Origin: an uncultured bacterium
Lineage (GTDB): Bacteria > Actinomycetota > Coriobacteriia > Coriobacteriales > Coriobacteriaceae
Reading direction: 5' to 3'
Length of the DNA: 64,000 nucleotides
NCBI GenBank assembly: GCA_905215505.1
Contig: CAJMPU010000015.1
Location: forward strand, 1 to 64,000
The notes under the pieces are model-generated. The model was not told the DNA's origin. It did no database searches and worked only from the letters and a program-made list of their open reading frames with translations. The position numbers were made by a program, and so were the translations under genes. Below are positions 31,863 to 43,079 of the stretch, in pieces. The number at the start of each line of letters is the position of its first letter. Position 1 is the first letter of the stretch.

Positions 31863-32444
31863 TTGGACGACAAGTGCGGGAAACCAGGTTGGTTTGGGTT
31901 GGTTGGGCGTGCGCTCGGCCAGGACCAGCTCCATCCAGCACATGTCGTACCAGCGACCGAACTTTTGGGCGCAGCGATCGAAGGCGCCCACCAGGCGATA
32001 TCCCATATGGGCATGGAAATCCTGGCTGTTGTGCGTCAGATACTCGTCGTCCTTATCGTGCGGCACGGCGATGAGCGCGCACATGCTGGTGATGCCCATC
32101 GCGACCAAGCATTGCTTGAGCGCGTCGTGCAGCCTGCGGCCCAGCCCGCCGTGGCGCACGTCGCGCGCCAGATAGATCGACGTCTCGACCGACCAGTCAT
32201 AGGCCTCGCGGCTGTTAAGCGCGCTCACATAGGCATAGCCCACTGGACGCCCGTCCAACTCCATCACCAGATACGGATAGCGCTTGAGTGTACGCTCGAT
32301 GCGCCCGGCGAACTCCTCAACGCTCGGCACCTCGTATTCGCAGGTTATCGCCGTCTCGCGTACATACGGCTCATAGATGGCAAGCAGCGCCGGCGCATCA
32401 TCGGGCGTCGCCAGGCGAATCGTCGGCTCGGACATCTCGGGCAT
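31842..32444 (-). CDS. GNAT N-acetyltransferase, phosphinothricin-acetyltransferase-like
   Basis: 200 residues. The GNAT core is clear: IRLATPDDAPALLAIYEPYV at the start, the YAYVS beta-strand, the acetyl-CoA loop RHGGLGRRLHDA (R/Q-x-x-G-x-G/A) and a later HMGYRLVGAFDRCAQKFGRW region typical of PAT/MnaT enzymes that acetylate free amino acids or analogues. GGGGGAGGGG sets the start at 32444. The C-terminal ~25 residues beyond the domain run into a dispersed repeat. The true substrate is unknown. Confidence 0.88.
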   Translation of the reverse strand: MPEMSEPTIRLATPDDAPALLAIYEPYVRETAITCEYEVPSVEEFAGRIERTLKRYPYLVMELDGRPVGYAYVSALNSREAYDWSVETSIYLARDVRHGGLGRRLHDALKQCLVAMGITSMCALIAVPHDKDDEYLTHNSQDFHAHMGYRLVGAFDRCAQKFGRWYDMCWMELVLAERTPNQPKPTWFPALVVQGFKPTI

Positions 32445-32460
32445 ACAGCCCCTCCCCCAC

Positions 32461-32503
32461 AAAAGCAAAGGCCGCCCTGCGCCAAACCCAGGCGTAGGGC
32501 GGC
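32461..32503 (-). terminator. Terminator after threonine aldolase gene
   Basis: 13-bp minus-strand stem GCCGCCCTACGCC / GGCGCAGGGCGGC with a 7-nt loop, then CTTTGCTTTT. Confidence 0.82.
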
Positions 32504-32522
32504 CCCTCGTCATTACATCAAG

Positions 32523-33548
32523 CTACAGGACAGCCGCCAGCGCGTCGATGTCCTCCTGCGTCGTGGCCCAGCTGGTGCAAAAGCGCACCACGGTGTGGGT
32601 CTCGTCGTACTTTTCCCAATACTCGATCGCGGCATGCTCGCGAATGCGCGCCATGTCCTCGTTGGGCAGAATCACAAACTGCTGGTTTGTGGGCGTCTCC
32701 AAGAAGAACTGGTAGCCGCGTTCGTGCAGCACGCGACGCAGCGCCTGAGCGGTCTCAATCGCCTGGCGACCAATCTCATAATACAGGTCATCGGTAAAAA
32801 GAGCCTCGAACTGCACGCCCGTCAGGCGGCCCTTGGCCAGCAACGCACCGTGCTGCTTAATGCGCGGAATGGGATGCGCCGGAGCGTGCATGCCGCAAAA
32901 CACCACGGCCTCGCCGCACAGAGCGCCGCACTTGGTGCCGCCGATGTAGAACACGTCGCACAGCTGTGCCAGCTCGGGCAGAGTGAGGTCGCACTCGTCG
33001 GCTGCCAGCGCATAGGCCAGTCGGGCGCCATCCACAAACAGCGGAATCTCGCGCTTCTGGCACACCGCATGAATTGCCGCGAGCTCGGCCTTGGAGTACA
33101 GCGTGCCGTACTCGGTCGATAGGCTCACGTACACGGCGCCCGGGAACACCGTGTGCTCGTAGCTCTCGTTTTCGTAGAACACCTGGATATAGTTCTCGAG
33201 GTCCTCGGCGTGCATCTTGCCCTCGTAGCCGGGGATGGTGAGCACCTTGTGGCCGCCAAACTCGATGGCGCCCGCCTCGTGGCAGGCGACGTGACCAGTC
33301 TCAGCAGCAACGACGCCCTCGTAGGGCGCAAGCAGCATGTCGATCACCGTCGCGTTGGCCTGCGTGCCGCCCACCAGAAAAAACACGTCGGCATCGGGGG
33401 CCTGACAGGCCTCGCGAATAAGGTGCTTGGCACGCTCGGTGTGCGCATCGGTGCCGTAGCCGGGCTGCGGCTCCATATTGGTGTCGACGAGCGCCTGCAG
33501 CACCGCCGGATGGGCGCCGTGGGAATAGTCGTTGTTAAACGCGAGCAT
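32523..33548 (-). CDS. Low-specificity L-threonine aldolase-like PLP enzyme
   Basis: 341 residues, fold type I, beta-eliminating lyase family. It should cleave threonine or allo-threonine to glycine and acetaldehyde. Seen are the N-terminal FNNDYSHGAHPAVLQAL, the TGHVACHEAGAIE stacking-His region, FVDGARLAYAL (PLP Asp) and the Schiff-base lysine in YIGGTKCGAL. GAGAGGATTGTC precedes the ATG. Monocistronic with its own terminator. Substrate could be another beta-hydroxy amino acid. Confidence 0.9.
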   Translation of the reverse strand: MLAFNNDYSHGAHPAVLQALVDTNMEPQPGYGTDAHTERAKHLIREACQAPDADVFFLVGGTQANATVIDMLLAPYEGVVAAETGHVACHEAGAIEFGGHKVLTIPGYEGKMHAEDLENYIQVFYENESYEHTVFPGAVYVSLSTEYGTLYSKAELAAIHAVCQKREIPLFVDGARLAYALAADECDLTLPELAQLCDVFYIGGTKCGALCGEAVVFCGMHAPAHPIPRIKQHGALLAKGRLTGVQFEALFTDDLYYEIGRQAIETAQALRRVLHERGYQFFLETPTNQQFVILPNEDMARIREHAAIEYWEKYDETHTVVRFCTSWATTQEDIDALAAVL

Positions 33549-33593
33549 GACAATCCTCTCTTACCGGGTATCGGCCAGATGATTCAAACGGGG

Positions 33594-34457
33594 CTATTGT
33601 ACGCCGTTGGGATAGGCAATGCGCGCGGCAAGGCACTCAAGTGCCAGCACCAGGGCAAAGCCGCAGCTCACGTCACTCAAAAAGTGCGCTCCGATCACGA
33701 TGCGGCCAAAAGCGACGAGCGCCGCAACCACAGCGGCAGCCCAAAAGACCACGCGGCGGCGCGACGGCCTTTCCTTAAAGGCCGCCGCGGGAAGCCCGGC
33801 GAGCATAAGGCCGATCGCCGCGTGCGCGGTGTGCCCGCTCGCGAACGACTTAAAGCCGTCCTTGATCACGCCGGCGGCAATATAGCTCCACTTATCGGGA
33901 TTGCCGATTACCCACCACGGTTGAAAATTGAGCCCCGGCGTGACCTCGATCACGCGCATGCGCGGGCGCGACCACAGCGGCTTGACGATCACGTTGAGGA
34001 TAATGGCCTGAGCGACCCACACGGCAAGCACCATCAACGCCCAGCGCGTGAGCTCGTCGGGATCGGTGTCGCGTGTGAGGCGGTAGGCGATAAGGTTGGC
34101 AGCGATGACCAGCACAAACGTCAGCACCAGCTGAAACGCGATGAGTTTGCCGCCGACACGCTGCGATCCGACAATCTCGTAGCCGAGCAGGCCCACGTTG
34201 ATGAGAATGCCCAGCGCGGCGAGCCACTTGCTTGCCTTGGAATCGGGGCGCACCGCTCGCACGAGCATAACGCCCGCGATGCTCGCCGTCAGCTCAAACG
34301 GTAGCTCGCCGGCCGCCTCGACAAAGCGACCGTACATGCTGCCGATGTTGAACAGCGCGCTCGAAATCTGATAATCGAAGAAACTGCCCACGCCCAGGCA
34401 GAGGGCAAGGATAACCGCGATAGCAGCGGCGTCTTTCTTATAGATGTACCCGAACAT
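33594..34457 (-). CDS. PAP2 family membrane phosphatase
   Basis: 287 residues with six or seven membrane helices. The three acid-phosphatase motifs are present in the C-terminal half: KPLWSRPRM (KX6RP-like), FASGHTAH and RIVIGAHFLSDV. Related enzymes dephosphorylate undecaprenyl pyrophosphate or phosphatidic acid at the outer face of the membrane. The N-terminal ~130 residues are extra membrane segments. AAAGGAAAGC precedes the ATG. It follows mfd on the same strand across a 56-bp gap with a repeat fragment. Confidence 0.9.
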   Translation of the reverse strand: MFGYIYKKDAAAIAVILALCLGVGSFFDYQISSALFNIGSMYGRFVEAAGELPFELTASIAGVMLVRAVRPDSKASKWLAALGILINVGLLGYEIVGSQRVGGKLIAFQLVLTFVLVIAANLIAYRLTRDTDPDELTRWALMVLAVWVAQAIILNVIVKPLWSRPRMRVIEVTPGLNFQPWWVIGNPDKWSYIAAGVIKDGFKSFASGHTAHAAIGLMLAGLPAAAFKERPSRRRVVFWAAAVVAALVAFGRIVIGAHFLSDVSCGFALVLALECLAARIAYPNGVQ

Positions 34458-34477
34458 GCTTTCCTTTCGATGGAACC

Positions 34478-34516
34478 AGATTGCCCAAATGGGGCGTTTG
34501 CAGCGTCGACCCGTTA
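34478..34516 (-). repeat. Stop-codon-proximal repeat element, truncated copy 3
   Basis: Retains AGATTGCCC...GGGGCGTTTGCAGCGTCGA and CCGTTA up to the mfd stop codon but has lost the hairpin stem found in copies 1 and 2. Confidence 0.6.
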
Positions 34517-37500
34517 GTCATCGTCGCTCGCGCCCAGCTGCTGCAGCAGCATGAGCGCAGCCGCCACCGGGCCGGTGCCGTCGTTGGCATCGAGGCCGCG
34601 ACCCAGGCCGCTGCCCGCGCCGGCGCCCGCCTTGTAGGGCACGGAGAGCTTGCGACTCTTGGGAAAGTTCACCGCGCCATAGCGGGTCTTTAGTTCAAAA
34701 GCCACCTTCTTGGGCACGTCGACGCCCAAAAACGTGATGCGGCCGCCACTGAGTGTGACGCTCTCGAGTCCCAGGCGCTCGCCGCGGATACGGATGCGCG
34801 CGCGGTTGAACAGGTTGAGCCCCGCCAACGGCAGCTCACCGTGCGCGGCCTCGGTCTCCTCCTGCACCTCATCGATGCTCTCCAGGTCCTCGGCCGCCGC
34901 AAGTTTGCGGTACACGAGCACGCGCTGATCCACCGCCGGCATGTACTCCTCGGACAAGAAGTAATCGGCCGGCAGGTTGATGCCCACGCTCGCCGCCTCC
35001 ACGCCGGCATCGTCATCGCCGCGCGCCTCGGCCACGGCCTGTCCCAGCATCTGCGTAAACAGGTCGAAGCCCACGCTCGACAGGTTACCGTGCTGTTCGG
35101 CACCCATAAGCGAACCGGCGCCGCGGATCTCCAGGTCGCGCATGGCGATGCGCATGCCGCTGCCCAGGTCCTGGAACTCGGAAAGCGCGGTCAGGCGTGC
35201 CGTGGCCTCCTCGGTAAGCGGCAGCTCGCCTGGGAACATAAAGTACGCGTATGCCTGCGTGGCTGAGCGGCCCACGCGGCCCTTGAGCTGGTAGAGCTGT
35301 GCCAGGCCCAGGCGCTGCGAGTCCTCGATGATGAGCGTGTTGGCGGTCGCGTTGTCGATACCGCTCTCCACGATGGTCGTGGCGATGAGCACGTCAATCT
35401 TCTTGGTCGCGAACTCGATCATCACGTCCTCGACCTCGCGCGGGCTCATCTTGCCGTGCGCCACGCCCACGCGCGCCTCGGGCGCGGCCTCGTGCACGCG
35501 CGCCACGGCGCCGTCGATGGTCTTGACGCGGTTGGACACGTAATACACCTGGCCGCCGCGGCCCACCTCCAGGCGAATCGCCGCGCTCACCACGTCGGGA
35601 TCGTACTCTCCCACGTGCACGATCACGGGGCGGCGCCCGGTCGGCGGCGTGGTGATCAGGCTCATGTCGCGCACGCCGCTCGTGGCCATCTGCATGGTTC
35701 GCGGAATCGGCGTTGCCGAAAGCGTGAGCACGTCAATCTGCTCGCGCAGGTTCTTGAGCTGCTCCTTGTGCTGCACACCAAAGCGCTGCTCTTCGTCGAT
35801 GATCACCATGCCCAGGTTCTTGGGGTTCACGTCGGCAGAAAGCAGGCGGTGCGTGCCGATCAGCACGTCGATCGTGCCCTCGGCAAACGCCTTGAGCGCG
35901 CGCTTTTGCTGCGCCGGGGTGCGGAAGCGGCTGAGCACTTCGACCTCGAGGCCAAACGGGGCAAAGCGCTCAAAGAACGTCTCGTAGTGCTGCTGGGCCA
36001 GAATGGTCGTGGGGCAGAGCACCATGACTTGGCGGCCGGAGTCCACGCACTTAAACGCCGCGCGCAGGGCGACCTCGGTCTTGCCGAAACCCACGTCGCC
36101 GCACAGCAGGCGGTCCATGGGCTTGGGTGCCTCCATGTCGGCCTTTATGTCGGCGATAGCCTCCAGCTGGTCGCGCGTCTCGTCGTAGGGGAAGCTCTCC
36201 TCCATCTCGATCTGTTCGGGCGTATCGGGCGGACAGGCGATACCGGTAATCGAAGAGCGGCGCGTATACAGGTCGACCAGGTCAAACGCCAGCTTTTTGG
36301 CATTCTTGCGCGCCTTGTTGGTGGCACGCGTCCAGTCGGCGGTGTTGAGCCTGGTCAGGCGCGGCTTGTCGCCGTCGGGGCCAACATAGCGTGTGATGCG
36401 GTCGACCTGCTCCAACGGCACGTAGAGCTTGTCGCCGTCGGCATATTCCAGCAAAAAGTAATCGCGCTCCTTGCCGCCCACTTCCTGGCGCGCGATCTCG
36501 CTAAAGAGCGCGATGCCGTGGGTAGCGTGCACCACGTAGTCACCCGGCTTAAACGGGAAGGTGATCTGCGTAATGTCCACCTTGCGGCGGCTGCGCGCGC
36601 GGTTGGCGTCCATGCGGGCGTTGAGGTCGGCGATTGAGAACACGGCCAGGTTGGCATCGGGCACCACCACACCCTGCGGCAGGGCGGCATCGACAAAGGT
36701 TACGCGTCCGTGCGAGATGGTGGGCACGGCGGCACCGGCGGCAGCCTGGGCGGCACCCGCCTCGAGTGAGCGAGCGTTGAGCGCGTCGGCCTTGCGCTCG
36801 CGAATTGCAGCATGGGCCTCCTGGCGGGCGGCGCGATCGGCAGAATCCGCCGTTGCCACGCGCACACGGTCGCCGATAGCGCCGGCGTTTTCGGGCGCCG
36901 CGGTCAGCGATTCCTCAAAGGTAATGCCCTCGTCGCCAAAGGTGAGCTCCATCGACTCGCGCGCACCGCGGTCGGGGATGGCAAACACGCAGGCATAGCG
37001 CTTGCCCACGACCTCCTGGATGCGCGTCATAAAACGGTTGTCCGAGCCTGCGATGGCCGGCTGCTCAATCTTGAGCTCGGCCGTCACCGCACCGCCGGCA
37101 CGGATGAGGCTCACATAGTTCAGGCGCTGCTGGGAGCCAAAGTCGAGTTGCTGGGCACGCACGTACAGGCCGTCCAGACGGTCGACCCCCGCCTCGCCGG
37201 CACGTGCCTCGATATCCTCGTAGGCGCGCAGGCAATCGTCGAACAGCGAGCGCGGCTCGGACAGCACCACGAGCGCCTTGCCGCTCACATGCGACAGCGG
37301 GCTCACGGTCTGGCCGTACATCACCGGCAAAAAGCGGTCGAGCTCAGGCGTGACGATGCGCGCATCCACCATCTCGAGCAGCGCCGCCAGCTTGCTGTCG
37401 TCCTGGCTGGCGCGGTAGAGCGCCACATGCATGTTGTGGACGGCCTCGTCGGTAAGCGCGAGCTCGCGACAGGGGAAGATCTCGATGCTGTCTTCGTTGC

Positions 37501-38146
37501 CGATGGTCTGGCCCGTTGAACTCACCATGCGGCGGATGCGGTCGATCTCGTCGCCAAAGAACTCAATACGCACGGGCGCCTTTTCCTGCGCCGGAAACAC
37601 CTCGACGGTGTCGCCGTGCACACGGAACAGGCCGGGCGCGTCGGCGGCGCCGGCATTGGTATAGCCCATGCCCACCAGTCGCTGCGGCACCTCGTCAAAG
37701 GGAATCTCCTCGCCCACCGCAAAAGTAGTGGACTCCCAGTAGCGGCTCTCGACCGGCGGCACGCAGCGCAGCAGTGCGCGGGCCGAGGCGACCATGATGC
37801 AGTTGTCCCCGCGCACGATACGCCCGAGCGCCTCGCAGCGCTGGGCCACCACGGCGTCGTCGGGCGCCTGCTCGCGCCAAGGATAGTCCTTGCGCTCGGG
37901 AAAGCGGCACACGTGCGCCAGGCCCACATAGGCGGCCAGACTACGTGCGGCTCGATCGGCCGCGTCCTCGCCGCTCACGATGTAGACCGTGGGACGCGGA
38001 CGGCGCGCAAACTGAGCTGCCGCCATGAGCGTGCGGCCCGACTGCGACACGGCCAGCGTCACGTCCTCGCCGGCATCGAGTCCGGCCTCGACGGTCTGCA
38101 GCGCCTCGGCAGTGTAGAGCTGCGCGGCTATACGGTGAATGAGCAT
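34514..38146 (-). CDS. mfd: Transcription-repair coupling factor
   Basis: 1210 residues. Mfd displaces RNA polymerase stalled at lesions and recruits UvrA. The UvrB-like N-terminal region, the CarD-like polymerase-interaction domain (FKPGDYVVHATHGIALF ... YVPLEQVDRI, about 525-580), the RecG-like translocase (LLCGDVGFGKTEVALRAAF Walker A, IIDEEQRFGV box II) and the C-terminal TRCF domain are in order. GGAGGAAC sets the start at 38146. A Gly/Ala-rich ~30-residue tail follows the TRCF domain. Downstream of nth but separated by a terminator-like hairpin. Confidence 0.96.
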   Translation of the reverse strand: MLIHRIAAQLYTAEALQTVEAGLDAGEDVTLAVSQSGRTLMAAAQFARRPRPTVYIVSGEDAADRAARSLAAYVGLAHVCRFPERKDYPWREQAPDDAVVAQRCEALGRIVRGDNCIMVASARALLRCVPPVESRYWESTTFAVGEEIPFDEVPQRLVGMGYTNAGAADAPGLFRVHGDTVEVFPAQEKAPVRIEFFGDEIDRIRRMVSSTGQTIGNEDSIEIFPCRELALTDEAVHNMHVALYRASQDDSKLAALLEMVDARIVTPELDRFLPVMYGQTVSPLSHVSGKALVVLSEPRSLFDDCLRAYEDIEARAGEAGVDRLDGLYVRAQQLDFGSQQRLNYVSLIRAGGAVTAELKIEQPAIAGSDNRFMTRIQEVVGKRYACVFAIPDRGARESMELTFGDEGITFEESLTAAPENAGAIGDRVRVATADSADRAARQEAHAAIRERKADALNARSLEAGAAQAAAGAAVPTISHGRVTFVDAALPQGVVVPDANLAVFSIADLNARMDANRARSRRKVDITQITFPFKPGDYVVHATHGIALFSEIARQEVGGKERDYFLLEYADGDKLYVPLEQVDRITRYVGPDGDKPRLTRLNTADWTRATNKARKNAKKLAFDLVDLYTRRSSITGIACPPDTPEQIEMEESFPYDETRDQLEAIADIKADMEAPKPMDRLLCGDVGFGKTEVALRAAFKCVDSGRQVMVLCPTTILAQQHYETFFERFAPFGLEVEVLSRFRTPAQQKRALKAFAEGTIDVLIGTHRLLSADVNPKNLGMVIIDEEQRFGVQHKEQLKNLREQIDVLTLSATPIPRTMQMATSGVRDMSLITTPPTGRRPVIVHVGEYDPDVVSAAIRLEVGRGGQVYYVSNRVKTIDGAVARVHEAAPEARVGVAHGKMSPREVEDVMIEFATKKIDVLIATTIVESGIDNATANTLIIEDSQRLGLAQLYQLKGRVGRSATQAYAYFMFPGELPLTEEATARLTALSEFQDLGSGMRIAMRDLEIRGAGSLMGAEQHGNLSSVGFDLFTQMLGQAVAEARGDDDAGVEAASVGINLPADYFLSEEYMPAVDQRVLVYRKLAAAEDLESIDEVQEETEAAHGELPLAGLNLFNRARIRIRGERLGLESVTLSGGRITFLGVDVPKKVAFELKTRYGAVNFPKSRKLSVPYKAGAGAGSGLGRGLDANDGTGPVAAALMLLQQLGASDDD

Positions 38147-38171
38147 GCTGTTCCTCCGGCATCGCAACGCC

Positions 38172-38200
38172 AAAAGCCCGCCGGGGCAAGCTCGGCGGGT
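38172..38200 (-). terminator. Terminator after nth
   Basis: Minus-strand stem ACCCGCCG / CGGCGGGC with a G-rich centre, then TTTTGG. Located in the 157-bp nth-mfd gap. Confidence 0.65.
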
Positions 38201-38303
38201 CGTACGTCAAATACATTGTCTGTCATGGTAGCGCATGGAGAGGACTCCGGCTCAAGGGCAAACCCAGCCCCGCAAAAAACGCCAGACGAAGATGCGTTCC
38301 GCC

Positions 38304-38969
38304 CTACCCCGCCACGCGCACGCTGGGGCACAAATCTGCCAGCGGACACTCGTCACACTTGGGTTTGCGGGCGTCGCAGATCTCGCGACCAAAGGTGACC
38401 CACTGATGGTTGACCGACTCCCAATACTCGTGCGGCAAAATCTTGAGCAGATCCTGCTCGGTCTTGAGCGGTTCCTTGGCATGCGTCTTGGGACTCAGCA
38501 TCAGGCGGTGCGCAATGCGGTTGACGTGCGTATCCACCGCGATGCCTTCCACGATGCCGTACCCCACGTTGAGCACGATGTTCGCCGTCTTGCGTCCCAC
38601 GCCCGGCAGCTTCACGAGTTCCTTCATGTCGGCCGGCACCTCGCCGTCATAGTCGGTGACGATCATCTGCGCGGCCTCGACGGCATGCTTGGCTTTGCTC
38701 TTGTAGAAGCCGAGCGACTTGATGGTGTCCGCCACGTCAGCTACGCTCGCCCCGGCCATGGTCTCGGGCGTGGGCCACTGGGCAAACAGCCGCGGCGTCA
38801 CTTTGTTGACCTGCGCATCGGTCGTTTGCGCCGAAAGCAGCACCGCGATCAGCAGGCGGAAGGGATTCTCGTGGTCCAAAAAGCACTCGACCGGGCCATA
38901 GCGACGGTTGAGGCGCTCACACACCTCGATGGCGCGCTCGCGCTTGGCGGCATTGGTCTCGCGTGGCAT
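38304..38969 (-). CDS. nth: Endonuclease III
   Basis: 221 residues. DNA glycosylase/AP lyase for oxidised pyrimidines. The helix-hairpin-helix LPGVGRKTANIVL holds the catalytic Lys, VDTHV the catalytic Asp, and the [4Fe-4S] cysteines CDARKPKCDECPLADLC have the C-X6-C-X2-C-X5-C spacing. GAGGAGTCGTT sets the start at 38969. Confidence 0.96.
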   Translation of the reverse strand: MPRETNAAKRERAIEVCERLNRRYGPVECFLDHENPFRLLIAVLLSAQTTDAQVNKVTPRLFAQWPTPETMAGASVADVADTIKSLGFYKSKAKHAVEAAQMIVTDYDGEVPADMKELVKLPGVGRKTANIVLNVGYGIVEGIAVDTHVNRIAHRLMLSPKTHAKEPLKTEQDLLKILPHEYWESVNHQWVTFGREICDARKPKCDECPLADLCPSVRVAG

Positions 38970-39056
38970 AACGACTCCTCGGCTCAACGGCACAATAAAC
39001 TTATGGGCACAATTGTCCCACGTCCGAGACGTTTACGCCTCCAAGAATGCGCCGGT

Positions 39057-40835
<1,779 letters not shown>

Positions 40836-40960
40836 GGGCTTCCTTTCGCGTCTGATAGGGCGAAAGGCCATTGTTGCACATTAAAGTGCGCTTTAGGCAA
40901 GTGCGATGCGAAAAGCACCCGCGCCCTGCGCCTGCGCAGGTGCCCCGCCGTCAAGTGCCG

Positions 40961-42316
40961 CTAGTCCTCGTCTTCTTGGTCTGCGAGCAGGCCCGCGGAC
41001 GTGAGCCCCAAGACCTCGTCGGCCTCCTTGGCGTCTTCCAGCGCGTCGATGTCCTTGAGCTTGCGCTCCATGACGTTGGTGCGCGTGGTAATGATGCCCT
41101 CGACCGTTTTGCCCGCGGTCTCGATCTGCTGCTGGGCGCGGCGCAGCGCCTTTTGATAGCGCGGCAGCTCGGCCTTGACAGCGGAGAGCACGCGCAGTAC
41201 ATCGTCGGTGCGTTTTTGCAGCTTAAACGTTTGGTAACTCATCTGCAGGCTGTTGAGAATGGCCGCCATGGTGCTAGGGCCGGCAACGTTGACATGATAG
41301 TCGCGGCCCAGGGTCTCGATAAGCCCGGGGCGGCTGACGACCTCAGCGTACAGCCCCTCAAACGGAACGAACATGATGCCAAAGTTGGTGGTCACGGGCA
41401 CGCTCAGATACTTTTCGCAGATGTCCTTTGCCTCACGCTTGACCATAGCGTCAAGCGTCTTGCGCGCGGCGGCGACGGCATCCGCGTCGCCCGACTCCTG
41501 GGCATCGAGCAGATGCTCGTACGCGTCGCCCGGGAATTTGGAGTCAATCGGCAGCAGTACGGGGTCGCCCTCGTCTACCGGCAGCTTGACGGCAAACTCA
41601 ACACGCTCCGAGGCGCCGGGCTTGGTGGCAACGTTTTCCAGATACTGATCGGGTGTGAGGATATCCGCCAGGATCGCGCCCAGCTGCACCTCGCCCAAAA
41701 TGCCGCGCGCCTTGACGTTACCCAGCACGCGCTTAAGGTCGCCCACGCCAGTGGCGATAGATTGCATGTCGCCCAGGCCCTTGTACACGGCCTCGAGCTG
41801 GTCGCTCACCTGCTTAAACGATGCAGACAGACGGTCGTTGAGCGTGCGAGAGAGCTTCTCGTCCACCGTCGCGCGCATCTGATCGAGCTGCACGTTGTTG
41901 TCTTTGCGGATGGCGCCCAGCTGAGCATCGACCGTCTCGCGCACCTTGTCCAGGCGATGCTCGATGCCCTCGCGATTGGCGCCGAGCTGTTGGGCCGTCT
42001 CACGGCGCAGGTCATCCATCCGGTCACCAGCTTGCGAGAACTCGCGTGCGATGGCCAGGTAACGTTGCTGCTCCACGGCCGCATCGGTCGTCTGCTGCTG
42101 CGCGATGGCATTGGCCGTGCGGCGTGTTTCGGCCAGCGCGACGTTCAGGGCATCGAGCGCGTTGTTGGCCTGCTCGAGTGCTGCCAGCGTTTCCGCGCTA
42201 CTGTCGCCACGCTCCCGCAACTCGGCACGAAGGCCCTTGAGCTGCAGGGCACAGGCCGCAGCGACCCCCACCGCCACCAAAGCAATCACAATAAGTGCAA
42301 TATCAATTGCAGACAT
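40961..42316 (-). CDS. rmuC: DNA recombination protein RmuC
   Basis: 451 residues. An N-terminal membrane helix (about 5-25), a long coiled coil (30-180) and the RmuC nuclease-like core (VKFAVKLPVDEGDPVLLPIDSKFPGDAYEHL; PFEGLYAEVV; TMAAILNSLQMSYQ). E. coli RmuC limits inversions at short repeats. GGCGGAG sets the start at 42316. The preceding HTH gene ends 51 bp upstream on the same strand, so the two may be co-transcribed. Confidence 0.93.
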   Translation of the reverse strand: MSAIDIALIVIALVAVGVAAACALQLKGLRAELRERGDSSAETLAALEQANNALDALNVALAETRRTANAIAQQQTTDAAVEQQRYLAIAREFSQAGDRMDDLRRETAQQLGANREGIEHRLDKVRETVDAQLGAIRKDNNVQLDQMRATVDEKLSRTLNDRLSASFKQVSDQLEAVYKGLGDMQSIATGVGDLKRVLGNVKARGILGEVQLGAILADILTPDQYLENVATKPGASERVEFAVKLPVDEGDPVLLPIDSKFPGDAYEHLLDAQESGDADAVAAARKTLDAMVKREAKDICEKYLSVPVTTNFGIMFVPFEGLYAEVVSRPGLIETLGRDYHVNVAGPSTMAAILNSLQMSYQTFKLQKRTDDVLRVLSAVKAELPRYQKALRRAQQQIETAGKTVEGIITTRTNVMERKLKDIDALEDAKEADEVLGLTSAGLLADQEDED

Positions 42317-42367
42317 AAACTCCGCCCAACAAACCCAATCGATCATCAATCAAAACCGCGATCAATC

Positions 42368-42931
42368 TTACCCCGCCACACACACCGGGCGCCCGGCCCC
42401 TTCTTGGGCGCCCCTCTCCTCCGCATATTCCATAATGCGGCGCGCCGTTTTCCTGCTCACCTTTGAGTCATCGCCGGCCAAGTATGCGTATACGTTTCCT
42501 TTATTCAGGCGCAGAGCACGGCAGAGGCCATAGCGCGTTACACCCGATTCCTCCAATGCTTCCAGCGTTTTCTTTCTCATCAGGGCGTTCACCCTTCTAT
42601 CGGCCGCCGGCTTTTCCTTCACCGCTCTATACGCACGCCAAACGTTGGCATAACGATTAGGGAGCTCACTTTTGGCGCATAGAGACGCCATGCTACCCGC
42701 TTGACCGTACAAGGATAAAACGTCTCGATAATCCCGTTCCATCCACGAGCCCTCGGATAAACCCAGAACGTATTCGGCTTTTCCTTGCGCCAAAGCGAGC
42801 AAAAACAGAGCCTCCGCCACGCGCGGCGCATCCGTCGTCGCCTGCTCAACCAATTTTCTAAAACTCAGCGACTGCTGTCCGGATAGCTCTCGGCAATAGC
42901 CTTTTAAGAATCCCTCAAAGGTCAGATTCAA
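42368..42931 (-). CDS. Hypothetical protein with C-terminal helix-turn-helix
   Basis: 187 residues starting at TTG, supported by AAAAAGGAGG 7 bp before it. The first ~105 residues are helical and unassigned. Residues ~115-170 (KKTLEALEESGVTRYGLCRALRLNKGNVYAYL ... SRKTARRIMEYAEE) read as a lambda-repressor-like HTH, as in antitoxins of the HigA/Xre type. No small toxin gene is adjacent; neighbours are rmuC and a small membrane protein. A 21-bp AT-rich palindrome upstream (42969-42989) suggests autoregulation. Confidence 0.75.
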   Translation of the reverse strand: MNLTFEGFLKGYCRELSGQQSLSFRKLVEQATTDAPRVAEALFLLALAQGKAEYVLGLSEGSWMERDYRDVLSLYGQAGSMASLCAKSELPNRYANVWRAYRAVKEKPAADRRVNALMRKKTLEALEESGVTRYGLCRALRLNKGNVYAYLAGDDSKVSRKTARRIMEYAEERGAQEGAGRPVCVAG

Positions 42932-42968
42932 CCGAGCACCTCCTTTTTGTATTACCTGTATCCCTTAT

Positions 42969-42989
42969 TATTATTCATTTTCAATAATA
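42969..42989. promoter_or_regulatory. AT-rich palindromic operator before the HTH gene
   Basis: TATTATT-N7-AATAATA, 38 bp before the TTG start, in the only strongly AT-rich stretch nearby, overlapping a TTGAAA -35-like word on the minus strand. Confidence 0.6.
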
Positions 42990-43079
42990 CTATTCAGTCG
43001 CACGACAGGACCCACAGGATGCAAGGATTCCACTCGTGGCGATAATCCCTACACCCTAGAAGTCCTAATGCGACAAACG

